A stretch of DNA of 64,000 nt from PWXP01 sp034005525 (GTDB taxonomy: Bacteria > Planctomycetota > Planctomycetia > Pirellulales > Thermoguttaceae), in contig JAVEUP010000013.1 in NCBI GenBank assembly GCA_034005525.1, positions 10,238 to 74,237 of the forward strand, given 5' to 3'. Positions 17,467-26,071 of the stretch are shown piece by piece. Below the pieces are notes generated by a model. The model ran no database searches and was not told the origin of the DNA. It saw only the letters and a program-made list of their open reading frames with translations. The position numbers and the translations under genes were made by a program. Numbering within the stretch: position 1 is the stretch's first letter; every line of letters begins with the position of its first letter.

Positions 17467-18246
17467 TCACAGCCGCCCGAGCGTGAGCCCCCCGTCGACC
17501 ATGATGACCCCGCCGGTGCCGTAGGGGATATCACCGCGGGCAATGGCGGCTACGACCTTGCCGACGTCCTCCGGCATTCCCCATCGCGGTTCGACCGTCA
17601 GCCCGTCGGCGATCAGTTTGTCATACTTCGCGGTGGCGGGTTTGCTCATGTCGCTCTTGATAAGCCCCGGCCGGACCTCGTACACCGGAATACCGAACTC
17701 GCCCAGCCGGACTGCCCAGAGCGAGGTCGCCATGCTCATACCGGCCTTCGACAGGCAATACTCGCCTCGGTGGACGGAGGCCAGCGTGGCCGAGACCGAC
17801 GAGATGTTTACGATACATGCCCGAAAACCGGGATGGGCCTTCCGTTGCCGGATCATCCAGTTCGCCGCGGCCTGGGTAAGAAAGTACGGGCCCTGAAGGT
17901 TGGTCCTCATGACCCACTCGTAGCTTTCCTCCGTTGCTTCAAGAATATCGGCACGCACCTTGGGCCCCACGCCCGCGTTGTTGACCAGCAGGTTCAACCT
18001 CCCGAAATGCCGCTGAATGTTCTCCATCATGGCGGCTCGGGCTGTGGTATCGCCCACGTCGGCGCGGCAGTAGAGCACGTCGGCGCCGAGGTTCCGGAGT
18101 TCATCGAGTGCAGGGCCGGCAGCCTGCTCGTCGCGGACGCCGTTGGCGGCGATATCGTATCCCTCGGCCGCCAGGCATCGGGCAATACCAAAGCCAATTC
18201 CGCGCGCGGCGCCGGTAATCAAAGCAACGGGGCGATCGTTCGGCAC
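17467..18246 (-). CDS. Short-chain dehydrogenase/reductase (3-oxoacyl-ACP reductase-like)
   Basis: About 259 residues, the usual length for classical SDRs. The cofactor site TGAARGIGFG (11-20) and the structural NNAG motif are present, with the catalytic set Asn, Ser (NISSVSA), Tyr and Lys in YCLSK. The C-terminus YGTGGVIMVDGGLTLGRL is typical of FabG-like enzymes. It reduces or oxidises a keto or hydroxy group with NAD(P)H; a sugar or polyol substrate is as likely as an acyl chain, as no fatty-acid genes adjoin. The start is GTG 18246 with AAGGAG nine bases upstream. Confidence 0.88.
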   Translation of the reverse strand: MPNDRPVALITGAARGIGFGIARCLAAEGYDIAANGVRDEQAAGPALDELRNLGADVLYCRADVGDTTARAAMMENIQRHFGRLNLLVNNAGVGPKVRADILEATEESYEWVMRTNLQGPYFLTQAAANWMIRQRKAHPGFRACIVNISSVSATLASVHRGEYCLSKAGMSMATSLWAVRLGEFGIPVYEVRPGLIKSDMSKPATAKYDKLIADGLTVEPRWGMPEDVGKVVAAIARGDIPYGTGGVIMVDGGLTLGRL

Positions 18247-18474
18247 AGGTGCTATCTCCTTGCTGAGTTCTTGTCGGCGTGGTCGTCACCCGCTCCGGGG
18301 AGTTCATCCTGCTTCCTCCGGTCTGTCCTCGCACATGGAATCGGCGGCCCCACCTGAGACCGTCGGCCGGATAGGCATGAGCATAGCGAAAATGGCGGAC
18401 AGTGCAAGATGGGCCAACCACGATAGAGCGGCAGGCACGCTCCGCTGCGCCCTTTGGCGGCATACCGACCAGCC

Positions 18475-18918
18475 TCATTTCGGGATCGCCCATTCTCGCA
18501 GGGTGCGCAGGTTGATGATGTCCCAATCGGTGCCGTCGCGTTGGCCCTTGGGCGTTTCGAGGTACATGGGCACGCGGCGGAAACGGCGATCGGCCAGCAA
18601 GAGTCGAAAAGGCTCCGCCCCCAGCTTTCCGAGTCCGATGTGCTCGTGGCGGTCGACCCGGCTGCCCAGTTCGCGCCGACTGTCATTCAAATGGAACGCG
18701 CGTATGCGTTTTACTCCGATCAGGCGGTCGAACTCGCGGAAGGTGGCCAGGTATGCCCTCTTGGGCGCTTCGGCCTCGGCTATGGTAATGGCCTTCGATC
18801 GCCATTGGTTGTTATTCTTGGTGAACAACTGGACACAATCACAACCGGTTTGGTGGGCTTTTTCGGCAGCTCGATGATAGCCGCCTGCGATCGATTGGTG
18901 GGCACCCAGGATAGCCAT
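18475..18918 (-). pseudogene. Endonuclease IV (Nfo) with large internal in-frame deletion
   Basis: The 147-residue reading frame starts like the AP endonuclease: MAILGAHQSIAGGY and VQLFTKNNNQW (residues 30-39), and ends like it: AFHLNDS (74-80), GSRVDRHEHIG (85-95) and YLETPKG (119-125). Family members have about 280 residues. The ~130-150 residues between them are absent, the join being near residue 55. Of the nine zinc ligands known in E. coli Nfo, the C-terminal ones survive (His76, Asp89, His91, Glu121), while those equivalent to His69, His109, Glu145, Asp179 and His182 are missing. It should be inactive as an AP endonuclease. The frame is still open, so the deletion may be recent. No strong ribosome site is visible. 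Confidence 0.75.
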
Positions 18919-18979
18919 GTCGGAACAGTAACACGGCAGAGGTTGCGGGACTAGGGGCCGAGACATCGGCGCCGGCCAC

Positions 18980-19009
18980 TTGCCGTGTTTGCCGGTTCCC
19001 GGCTAGAAT
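18980..19009 (+). promoter_or_regulatory. Candidate promoter for the gene at 19063
   Basis: TTGCCG (18980-18985) and TAGAAT (19004-19009) are spaced by 18 bp. The expected start near 19016 precedes the GGAGG at about 19048. Confidence 0.4.
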
Positions 19010-19062
19010 AGTAAGATCGGTTGTAAGGCTGCATTCGGGCAGCCGGTTGGAGGGCACTAACC

Positions 19063-19539
19063 ATGGCGGATGCTGGATGGATTCTCTTCGGGGCGGTTGC
19101 CCTGCTGGTCGTTGCTGGCGCGGCAATATGGCGCCCGCTGAGGGGGCGTTGGCTTGAACGCCAGTTCAGCCGGGCTCGGCGCGATTTTCACCGTCAGCGG
19201 GAACGGCTTGAGGCGAAGTTCGTGTGCTTGGCTGCTTCGGAGGGCCAAGGCGATACCAGCCTTTGGGACCAGTGCCGGTTCGACGACGACGTGGCGTATG
19301 TGCGCAACCGCTCAACCGGCGAGCTGGCCGCGTTCGCCGCGTTCAGTCTTGGCATCGATACTTACGATATCCGCCCCCGGGCGTCGTACGATCTGCTGGG
19401 CAACCTGCGTGCGGGGACTGCCGTGTTCCGATTCGACGGGCACCGCTGGGACACCGACGGCCGCGCCATTCTGAATCTCAGTCCCTTCGAGGCCATCCGC
19501 TTCTACCAGGACGATCTGGAAATGGTCGGCCAGGAGTAG
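19063..19539 (+). CDS. Membrane-anchored protein of unknown function
   Basis: About 158 residues. One N-terminal hydrophobic span (WILFGAVALLVVAGAAIW, 6-23) is followed by a basic, charged segment RRDFHRQRERLEAKF, then a soluble domain with FDDDVAYVRNRSTGELAAF and a C-terminal INLSPFEAIRFYQDDLEMV-like end. It resembles short conserved hypothetical proteins; I do not recognise a characterised family. GGAGG lies about 10 bases ahead of ATG 19063, and a promoter is visible at 18980-19009. The soluble part most likely faces the cytoplasm if the span is an uncleaved anchor, but topology is uncertain. Confidence 0.7.
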   Translation: MADAGWILFGAVALLVVAGAAIWRPLRGRWLERQFSRARRDFHRQRERLEAKFVCLAASEGQGDTSLWDQCRFDDDVAYVRNRSTGELAAFAAFSLGIDTYDIRPRASYDLLGNLRAGTAVFRFDGHRWDTDGRAILNLSPFEAIRFYQDDLEMVGQE

Positions 19540-19807
19540 GAACCGCGCCAAGCCGGTTAATCGGGACAACTGGCACATCCGGCCCGTTTCGGATCGTTCG
19601 GCATGTTCGGGTCGGGTAATGGATGCGGGCTTTGAGCCGAGTGTTCAAGGGGCGCGCTCTGTACGAACGATACGAACAGCATTACCGCTCCAACTGCAAC
19701 CGCTCACGAACAGGCTGCCTTCAAGTTGCTCCGTACACCTGGGTAGTGACTCGCTCGCCTTTTCGTCCGTGGTTGTCCCTCCCCCGGATTGCCCAGCTCC
19801 GCCGCCA

Positions 19808-20278
19808 ATGCACAAGCTTCCGATAGCGAGCGACACGAGCCCCCGTCGCTGCGATTCCTGCACAGTCTGCTGCGTGGCCTTGCCTATTCCGAAAGGGCAC
19901 CTGGAGATGGGCAGCAAGCCGGCGGGTGTCCCGTGTACGAATCTGGACGTAGCCGGGTGCCGCAAATACGGGACCAGACCCACGGCATGCCGCAACTTCT
20001 TGTGTGCCTGGCTGGCCGATCGGTCTTGGCCCGACGCGTGGCGGCCGGATCGTTCGGGACTCCTGTGCTTGCGGGAAGAACTGGCGTCAGGCTTAGTCGG
20101 CGCGGCCGTGTACGAGATTCGCCCGGGCGCATTGGATTCACCCGAGTCGCAGGCAATTCTTCAGGCTCTCTATGTGACAACCACCATTGTGGTGGTCATC
20201 GACACGAACCGGCAGTGTCAGAGCTTCGCACATCTGGCGGACGCTCCGGCCGCGGGCCCCGGCCGGTTGGCGGCCTAA
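19808..20278 (+). CDS. YkgJ-family cysteine cluster protein
   Basis: About 156 residues from ATG 19808. The N-terminal part has a cysteine cluster CDSCTVCC (near residue 15), then GVPCTNL, GCRKYGTRPTACRNFLC, the CxxCxxCC...C...C...RPxxC...C pattern of YkgJ/UPF0153 proteins thought to bind an Fe-S cluster or zinc. Function in this family is unknown; some members are linked to oxygenase-like roles. The reading frame is open further upstream (to about 19619) but that part looks non-coding and lacks a ribosome site; the chosen start has none either, so the start is uncertain. Confidence 0.75.
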   Translation: MHKLPIASDTSPRRCDSCTVCCVALPIPKGHLEMGSKPAGVPCTNLDVAGCRKYGTRPTACRNFLCAWLADRSWPDAWRPDRSGLLCLREELASGLVGAAVYEIRPGALDSPESQAILQALYVTTTIVVVIDTNRQCQSFAHLADAPAAGPGRLAA

Positions 20279-20493
20279 CTTCCGTGCAATCGGCTGCCCT
20301 CCCACCCTCCTACCCGGTCGAACGGATTCGGCCAACGAGCTACAATAGAGGCTCGTGCCAGATCCGGAACTTCGAGAAAGCCGTATCCTGGCCATCGTAG
20401 CGTGAGTTGTTGCCGGGCGAAGCACTAATCCGGTTGCCCACCGCCGGCCTCTCCGCTACGGCCCGGTTACCCGACGCCCCATTGAGCAACCAA

Positions 20494-22437
20494 ATGGAAG
20501 AAACGCCGCAGCGTCCACGAACCCCTTTGCCGCAAGATGGCGGTCCTCCTTCGACGAAGCCGGCCCCCGGCCGGCCTCGCCCCAGCGGCACATTCCTCTT
20601 CATGCTGCTCGTCTTGGCACTCGTGGTCGGGATACTCTTTTTCAATCAAGGGACCGACGCGCGCTCGAAAATCGCGTACGGCGTATTTCGGGAGCAACTC
20701 CGCGAAGGCAATATCGCCAAGGTTGAGGTCCAGGGCGACACGCTGCGCGGCGAGTTTGTCACGCCGCCGCCCGACCCTGAAGGCAAGACCGACAGCGACG
20801 GCAAGACTGTTGGTCTGCATAAGCGCTTCATAACCACCCTTCCTTCAGGCAACGTGCTTGGTTCTCCGCTGGATGAAGAACTGCTGAAGCAACTCGGCGA
20901 CAACTACCGCGCGACGCAACCCACCGATGGTACGGTATGGTTCTTCGCCGCGAACATACTTATTGTCATCCTGCTGTTCGCCGCCTTGTGGTTCATGTTC
21001 CGCCGCGCTCGCGACCAGGTGCTCGGTGGCGGACTGATGAGCGGCTTCAGTAAGAGCCCGGCACGCCGATACGAATTGGGCGACCGCCCGGTGACCTTCG
21101 CCGACGTTGCCGGACTGCAGGGGGTCAAACACGAGCTTGAAGAAGTGGTCGAGTTCCTGAAGAATCCCAAGAAGTTCCAGCGACTCGGCGGGCGGGTTCC
21201 CAAGGGCATCTTGCTTATGGGGCCGCCCGGAACCGGAAAGACTCTCCTCGGCCGGGCCGTCGCCGGGGAAGCTGGGGTTCCCTTCTTTTCCATCAACGGC
21301 TCCGAGTTTATCCAGATGTTCGTCGGCGTGGGTGCAAGCCGGGTGCGCGATATGTTCGCCACGGCCAAGGAGCATTCGCCCTCCATCCTTTTCATCGACG
21401 AGATTGACGCCGTGGGCCGGCACCGTGGAGCCGGACTTGGCGGCGGAAACGACGAACGCGAGCAGACGCTCAACCAAATCCTCAGCGAGATGGACGGTTT
21501 CGCTCAAACCGAGTCGCTCATCGTCATGGCGGCAACGAATCGGCCCGACGTGCTCGACCCCGCCTTGCTCCGCCCAGGCCGCTTCGATCGGCATATTGCA
21601 GTCGATCGACCGAATCTGCAAGGAAGGTTGGCCATCTTCAAGGTCCACTCCCGCGACGTGCCGCTCGACGACGACGTGAATCTCGAACGCCTGGCCGCCA
21701 GCACAGTTGGTCTGACCGGCGCCGACATCCGCAACCTGGTCAATGAAGCCGCGCTCTGGGCCAGCCGGAACGACCAGAAAAAAGTCAATATGGCCGACTT
21801 CGACTACGCGCGCGACAAGGTGCTTATGGGCGCCAAACGCGAAGAGGTGCTTAACGACCAGGAAAAACGTATGACCGCGTACCACGAGTCGGGGCACGCC
21901 TTGTTGGCCTGGCTCACCCCCGGAGGCGACCGGGTCCATAAGGTTTCCATCATCCCGCGGGGACGGTCCCTGGGCGCAACGCAACTCATGCCCGACGAGG
22001 ACCGGCTCCACATCGCCGAAAGCGAACTGAAGCAGCGGCTTCTGTTTCTCCTGGGCGGCCGGGCGGCCGAAAAACTGGTGTTCGACGAACTGAGCGCCGG
22101 CGCCGAGGACGACCTGAAGAAGGCTACCCAAATCGCCCGGCGGATGATTACCCACTGGGGAATGAGTGAGCGGCTTGGACCGGTTGCTTTCCGCGACGGC
22201 GAAGAACATCCCTTTCTGGGCCGGGAAATGGCCGAACCCCGCCGGTTCAGCGAACATACGGCACGCATTATCGATGAGGAGGTGGTCCGGATTCTCCGCG
22301 AGGCATTCGAGAGGGCTGAGCAGATGCTCACCAAGCACCGCGCGAAACTCGATACGCTGGCCGGCGCACTTGTCAAAGCTGAAACGCTCGACCTCGACGA
22401 AATCGCGGAACTCATTGGGCCCCATTCGGGAAAGTGA
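20494..22437 (+). CDS. ftsH: ATP-dependent zinc metalloprotease FtsH
   Basis: About 647 residues, normal for FtsH. It is a membrane-anchored hexameric protease that degrades misfolded membrane and short-lived cytoplasmic proteins. Order: Pro-rich cytoplasmic N-terminus; first span TFLFMLLVLALVVGILFF (~33-52); periplasmic domain; second span ILIVILLFAALWFMF (~153-168); AAA module with Walker A GPPGTGKT (~244), Walker B ILFIDEIDA (~298), second region of homology RPGRFDR; then the peptidase with zinc motif HESGH (~464) and FDELSAGAEDDLKKAT carrying the third ligand. All key residues are present. ATG 20494 is preferred; a TTG at 20407 is in frame. It is convergent with rpiB, about 96 bp apart. 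Confidence 0.95.
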   Translation: MEETPQRPRTPLPQDGGPPSTKPAPGRPRPSGTFLFMLLVLALVVGILFFNQGTDARSKIAYGVFREQLREGNIAKVEVQGDTLRGEFVTPPPDPEGKTDSDGKTVGLHKRFITTLPSGNVLGSPLDEELLKQLGDNYRATQPTDGTVWFFAANILIVILLFAALWFMFRRARDQVLGGGLMSGFSKSPARRYELGDRPVTFADVAGLQGVKHELEEVVEFLKNPKKFQRLGGRVPKGILLMGPPGTGKTLLGRAVAGEAGVPFFSINGSEFIQMFVGVGASRVRDMFATAKEHSPSILFIDEIDAVGRHRGAGLGGGNDEREQTLNQILSEMDGFAQTESLIVMAATNRPDVLDPALLRPGRFDRHIAVDRPNLQGRLAIFKVHSRDVPLDDDVNLERLAASTVGLTGADIRNLVNEAALWASRNDQKKVNMADFDYARDKVLMGAKREEVLNDQEKRMTAYHESGHALLAWLTPGGDRVHKVSIIPRGRSLGATQLMPDEDRLHIAESELKQRLLFLLGGRAAEKLVFDELSAGAEDDLKKATQIARRMITHWGMSERLGPVAFRDGEEHPFLGREMAEPRRFSEHTARIIDEEVVRILREAFERAEQMLTKHRAKLDTLAGALVKAETLDLDEIAELIGPHSGK

Positions 22438-22533
22438 GCCGGTCGTGCAGGAACGGGCTCGTAGTTGCAGGTCGCTGTGCACCCGCTGCAAGCAGACCGA
22501 AGAAGACTGCCCGCGCTGCAACCTCGCCAGCGT

Positions 22534-23037
22534 CTACGAAGCCGGTTGCTCCCCCGTCTCCCGCGCGACTCCATTGCCGAACGTCGGACGTTGGCCGTTC
22601 TGGCACTCAAACTGGGCAATCTTTTGCACCCGGCGGGCATGCCGGCCACCTTCAAACGGCGTCTTCAGCCAGATCTCGACCATCCGGCCCAGCAAGGTCT
22701 CGCTCACAAGACCGCTGGCAAGGCAAAGCACGTTCAAATCGTTGTGTCGGCGGCTCAACTCGGCGGTCAGTTCATCGTGGCACGGCGCCGCACGCACGCC
22801 GGGCACCTTATTTGCGACAATACACATGCCAAAGCCGCTTCCGCAGATAAGAATTCCGCGGTCGACTTCGCCGGAGGCAACCTTGCGCGCGACAATCTCG
22901 GCAATGTCAGGGTAATCACAGTCGCCATGCGCATGTGTACCCACATCGACGACGTCCTGGCCCAACCGCCCAAGCAATTCGACCAGACTACTTCGCGTTC
23001 TCACGCCTCGATGATCGCTTCCGACCGCGATCCGCAT
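22534..23037 (-). CDS. rpiB: Ribose-5-phosphate isomerase B / RpiB-LacA/B family
   Basis: About 167 residues. It interconverts ribose-5-phosphate and ribulose-5-phosphate in the pentose phosphate pathway (LacA/LacB relatives isomerise galactose-6-phosphate). Motifs: AVGSDHRG near the N-terminus, the DVGTHAHGDCDYPDIA segment binding substrate, and ICGSGFGMCIVANK, the conserved anion-binding loop carrying the catalytic Cys, then RAAPCHD and RHNDLNVLCLASG. Length and motifs fit a functional enzyme. The start is ATG 23037; an in-frame codon 30 bases upstream is less likely. The C-terminal ~25 residues (after FECQNGQ) extend slightly past the usual end. Confidence 0.9.
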   Translation of the reverse strand: MRIAVGSDHRGVRTRSSLVELLGRLGQDVVDVGTHAHGDCDYPDIAEIVARKVASGEVDRGILICGSGFGMCIVANKVPGVRAAPCHDELTAELSRRHNDLNVLCLASGLVSETLLGRMVEIWLKTPFEGGRHARRVQKIAQFECQNGQRPTFGNGVARETGEQPAS

Positions 23038-23189
23038 ACACGCATCCTTACCCAGCCAGAACCGCACGCATCACAACTGCTTGCAACTGCACGTGCCGGC
23101 AAACAGCCGTATTGTACCGCCGCTGCTTCATGCTCGCAATCCACCCATGCGGATGGATAAGACTCCCGCAAACGCATGGTCTCTGCGAC

Positions 23190-23371
23190 TAGCCCGGATT
23201 ATCCATGGCGATGTAGGGTGGTGACAAGCAAGCCAAGACCCTGGTGGGACTACGGTCGCTCGGCTGGGTCTGCTTCCAGCGCACCACGTGCAAACGAGCG
23301 GGGCATGGCTTGCGCAGTCCCACCAAGGACTTACGCGACCTCGGCCCACCCTACACGAATAATCCGGGCTA
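23190..23371 (-). repeat. MITE-like foldback element, copy 2
   Basis: A 182-bp copy of the 743-921 element in the opposite orientation. Left end TAGCCCGGATTATCCA (23190-23205); right end CGAATAATCCGGGCTA (23356-23371). Inner blocks GTAGGGTGGTGACAAGCAAG and AAGACCCTGGTGG match the reverse complement of copy 1. It fills most of the gap between rpiB and the DUF1570-like gene, ending inside the last codons of that convergent-facing gene (its stop is at 23369-23371). Confidence 0.8.
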
Positions 23372-24280
23372 GAGTGCCATCGCCCACAGCCGGAACTCGT
23401 CCTGCAACTGATTCCAGGATCTATCACCGAAGTTGCGCCGAATGACCTCGATGTCCTCCCCAGCGGCGACTCCCCGTGACCGAAGCGTACGGTAGACCGG
23501 TGCGAGCGCGCCGTGGTGGTCCAGAAAGAGGCAGAAGTGCCGTGCCATCGCGTAGTAAACAGAGGACTGGGGACCTTCGAAATCGGGGGCCAGGATTAAC
23601 GACTCCAGCGACGGCAAGCGGTCTTCGCGAATCGCTCTTTGCAGAGTGGCCGTGCGCGCACCGGCCAAAGGTATGATGCTCGGAGGCTCGGAACCAATTT
23701 GGCAGTCCTCGAAAAGCGACGCCAGACCCTCCCGCAACCATGCGGGCGCCTCACGAAAGTCGAAGGCCATCAACGCATGAGTCAACTCGTGCAGCAGCGC
23801 CGACGGTCCGGAACCGGCGTGGACAATAATCGTGTGCAAGTGCGGCCGATGATAGCCATGCCGGCTCACGCCGCGGTCGCCGAAGAGTCCCTCGGCCTTG
23901 GCGCGGTAGGTGGCCTCATCACGGAAGAGCAGGACAACGATCGGGCGTTCCGGGCGGCGCTCGAAGAATTGCTCATTCATTGCGCCGGCGGCCGGCTTGA
24001 TCGTCTGTTCATACCATGACTGTAACTCGATCGTTTCAAGATTGCCGGCCAGAACGAACGGCGGCCGGACAATAACATGTCCTTCGGCGCCAAGCTGCCG
24101 TTGCCAGTACTCGCCGGCCCCGTCGCAAGCGCTCAGAAGATCATCCGGATCAACGCGGTTGGTCTCGGCCAGAAGGTCACTGGACGTCAACCCCGCGCTC
24201 TGGACAGGTCGCTCGTTGCCATTCCGAGAACACGCGGCTGAAAGACTTGCCGACGCAATGACCACGCACAGAAACACCAT
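23369..24280 (-). CDS. DUF1570-like zinc metalloprotease lipoprotein
   Basis: About 303 residues. N-terminus MVFLCVVIASASLSAAC is a lipoprotein signal with Cys at about 17. The body has a gluzincin-type zinc motif HELTHA in ALLHELTHALMAF, followed by APAWLREGLASLFED supplying the usual downstream Glu, and a C-terminal helical segment ending WNQLQDEFRLWAMAL. This layout matches peptidase MA-like/DUF1570 proteins of planctomycetes; a surface or periplasmic peptidase is inferred. Its stop codon overlaps the terminal TA of the repeat at 23190-23371. An in-frame GTG at 24298 is an alternative start. It follows the small lipoprotein gene 24349-24582 by 68 bp on the same strand. Confidence 0.78.
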   Translation of the reverse strand: MVFLCVVIASASLSAACSRNGNERPVQSAGLTSSDLLAETNRVDPDDLLSACDGAGEYWQRQLGAEGHVIVRPPFVLAGNLETIELQSWYEQTIKPAAGAMNEQFFERRPERPIVVLLFRDEATYRAKAEGLFGDRGVSRHGYHRPHLHTIIVHAGSGPSALLHELTHALMAFDFREAPAWLREGLASLFEDCQIGSEPPSIIPLAGARTATLQRAIREDRLPSLESLILAPDFEGPQSSVYYAMARHFCLFLDHHGALAPVYRTLRSRGVAAGEDIEVIRRNFGDRSWNQLQDEFRLWAMAL

Positions 24281-24348
24281 CCGCTGCTTGATGGCCACCA
24301 GAAACGTCCGTGTGGGGTACGCAGTACTGAGTGCCGGGTACTCAGACA

Positions 24349-24582
24349 CTAACTCCCGGGCACCTCGTAGATGACTTCGCCCTCGGAAACTGTTGTCTCG
24401 CCTCTGGCCAGCGGCAGCGGAGTGGAAAGGATCGAATTGGCCCGGGCCGTGGGGTCGCACGTACCGCAGCCATGGTGAATGAGTGTTGGGGGGCAGTAGT
24501 CGTACTCCTGGCTGCACATGGCGCATCCCATGCTGAAAGTAGCGAGCCCCAATGCGAGCAGTGAAAGCAGAAGGCGATTCAT
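24349..24582 (-). CDS. Small cysteine-containing lipoprotein (77 aa)
   Basis: N-terminus MNRLLLSLLALGLATFSMGC is a lipoprotein signal with lipobox SMGC at residue 20. The mature part has six further Cys in the first ~25 residues (AMCSQEYDYCPP, HHGCGTCDPT) and an acidic end. GAGAGG lies upstream of ATG 24582. It probably shares a transcript with the DUF1570-like metalloprotease gene immediately downstream. Function unknown. Confidence 0.7.
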   Translation of the reverse strand: MNRLLLSLLALGLATFSMGCAMCSQEYDYCPPTLIHHGCGTCDPTARANSILSTPLPLARGETTVSEGEVIYEVPGS

Positions 24583-25110
24583 GATCAGACCTCTCGCGCA
24601 GAACGCGACGCAAAGCTTCGTGACAAGATGACCGAGCTAACCCCCGACGCTATTTTCGGACAAATAGCTCTCCCAATCCGCATTCTTTTCCAGAATTCCC
24701 CAATAGATTCCATAAATCACCAGACGGAGCATTTGTCTATAGTTCCCAGCTTTCCCACCTTTGTCCTGCGGCGGTGAATGACTTTACAGCCGCTCATGGG
24801 GCTCCACTTGTGCAATGTGGCGGCGGGGACTGCCCTGCATCGCCATGCTGTGAGCAGCTACCAAGAATGCACCCCACAGAACAACGCACACAAAACAACG
24901 CACCCACTTGCCCGAACATGGCTGACACGATACAGTGATATGTGCGATGTCTACCTAACGTCTTGGCTTTTCCGTTTCGGGCGCGAGGGTCGCCGGGGGG
25001 CGATTTGTGCCTCGCGAGCAGGTGCATGCCGGCGCTTGCTTGCTCCTTTGCCATAGGATACGACTAGAAACGGAAGAACCAGCACCCTTCCATGCTTTGA
25101 GGGCATTACC
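24583..25110. other. Intergenic region upstream of the SOD gene
   Basis: About 528 bp with no supported gene, between a leftward lipoprotein gene and the rightward SOD gene. The part 24640-24770 is AT-rich relative to the surroundings and probably carries promoters, but no clear -35/-10 pair stands out. The right side contains the inverted-repeat structure listed at 24960-25085. Confidence 0.5.
24960..25085. repeat. Long imperfect inverted repeat, family 2, copy B
   Basis: Arms at 24960-24978 and 25067-25085 pair at about 15 of 19 positions, with the core TTCCGTTTC (24970-24978) opposite GAAACGGAA (25067-25075). The arm sequence TGG-TCTTCCGTTTC matches the arms of the structure at 6961-7075, although the centres differ. 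It ends about 25 bp before the SOD start. Confidence 0.5.
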
Positions 25111-25830
25111 ATGAAACGTCGACAGTTCTTGGCGAGTTCTCTTGCCACGGGCGCCGGCTTTGCGGTGTTCGGCTGCGCTCATGCGGCCGACCCGGAATCG
25201 AAGCCTGGCAACACAGTATCTCAACCCCAAGGAGAGCCTCTCATGCCATTTCAACAACCCGAACTTCCGTACGCGCTCGGCGCGCTGGCTCCGTTCCTTT
25301 CCGAGGAACAGATGGATTTTCACTACAACAAGCATCATGCCAGCTACTTCACCAACCTGAACAAGCTGGTCGAGGGAACGCCGCAGGCCGATGTGTCCCT
25401 ACGAGACTTGGTGATTGCGTCGGAAGGCGGCGTATTCAACAACGCGGCGCAGGCGTGGAACCATTCATTCTTCTGGGAGTGCATGACGCCCAGTGGCGGC
25501 GGGGGTAAACCACAAGGAGATCTCGCTGCGGCTATCGATCGCGACTTTGGTTCATTCGAGGAGTTCCAAAAACAGTTCTCCAACGCCGCGGTGACCCTTT
25601 TTGGCTCCGGATGGGCTTGGCTGGCGAAAACCCGGGACGGCAAGCTTGCCATTACCCAGGGCAGTAACGCGGACGTGCCGCTGAAACATCAGATGGAGCC
25701 CGTGATGACCGTGGACGTTTGGGAACACGCCTACTATGTTGACTACCGGAACCTACGGGCGAAGTTTGTCGAGGGATTCTGGGACGTAGTGAACTGGGGT
25801 TTCGTCGCAAAGACCTTCGCCAACGCGTGA
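25111..25830 (+). CDS. Exported Fe-type superoxide dismutase
   Basis: About 239 residues: a ~45-residue leader plus a full ~195-residue SOD. The leader MKRRQFLASSLATGAG with FAVFGC looks like a twin-arginine signal with a possible lipobox, so the enzyme is likely exported and perhaps lipid-anchored. The enzyme converts superoxide to peroxide and oxygen. Metal ligands: His71 (FHYNKHH), His118 (QAWNHSFFW), and Asp and His of DVWEHAYY. Gln114 in NNAAQAWNH is the outer-sphere Gln in the position typical of Fe-SODs. An internal ATG within EPLMPFQQP would give a leaderless cytoplasmic form starting at the normal SOD N-terminus. Confidence 0.92.
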   Translation: MKRRQFLASSLATGAGFAVFGCAHAADPESKPGNTVSQPQGEPLMPFQQPELPYALGALAPFLSEEQMDFHYNKHHASYFTNLNKLVEGTPQADVSLRDLVIASEGGVFNNAAQAWNHSFFWECMTPSGGGGKPQGDLAAAIDRDFGSFEEFQKQFSNAAVTLFGSGWAWLAKTRDGKLAITQGSNADVPLKHQMEPVMTVDVWEHAYYVDYRNLRAKFVEGFWDVVNWGFVAKTFANA

Positions 25831-26071
25831 GACTTGGGCAGGAATGCGGCTTGCTGGTCTGTGACCATCCACAAGTCCGGGTCCAAATGTCCACTCGGAT
25901 CGGAAACGAGGAGACGGAAAAGGAACGAGCCGGGTCCAAGAACGGACCCGGCTCGGATCATCACGGATAAGAGAGTCGCGATAACAGGGCAATCGCGGCT
26001 CTGAGGACGGACCGCAATAGCGGCTCTGCGGAGCAGAGCATTTCGCAGCTCTGTCCACATCCGGGGTGGGT

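Noticed and set aside
20845..22521. A 558-residue minus-strand frame opposite ftsH
   Set aside because: It is the antisense of a clearly recognised FtsH and has no motifs of its own.
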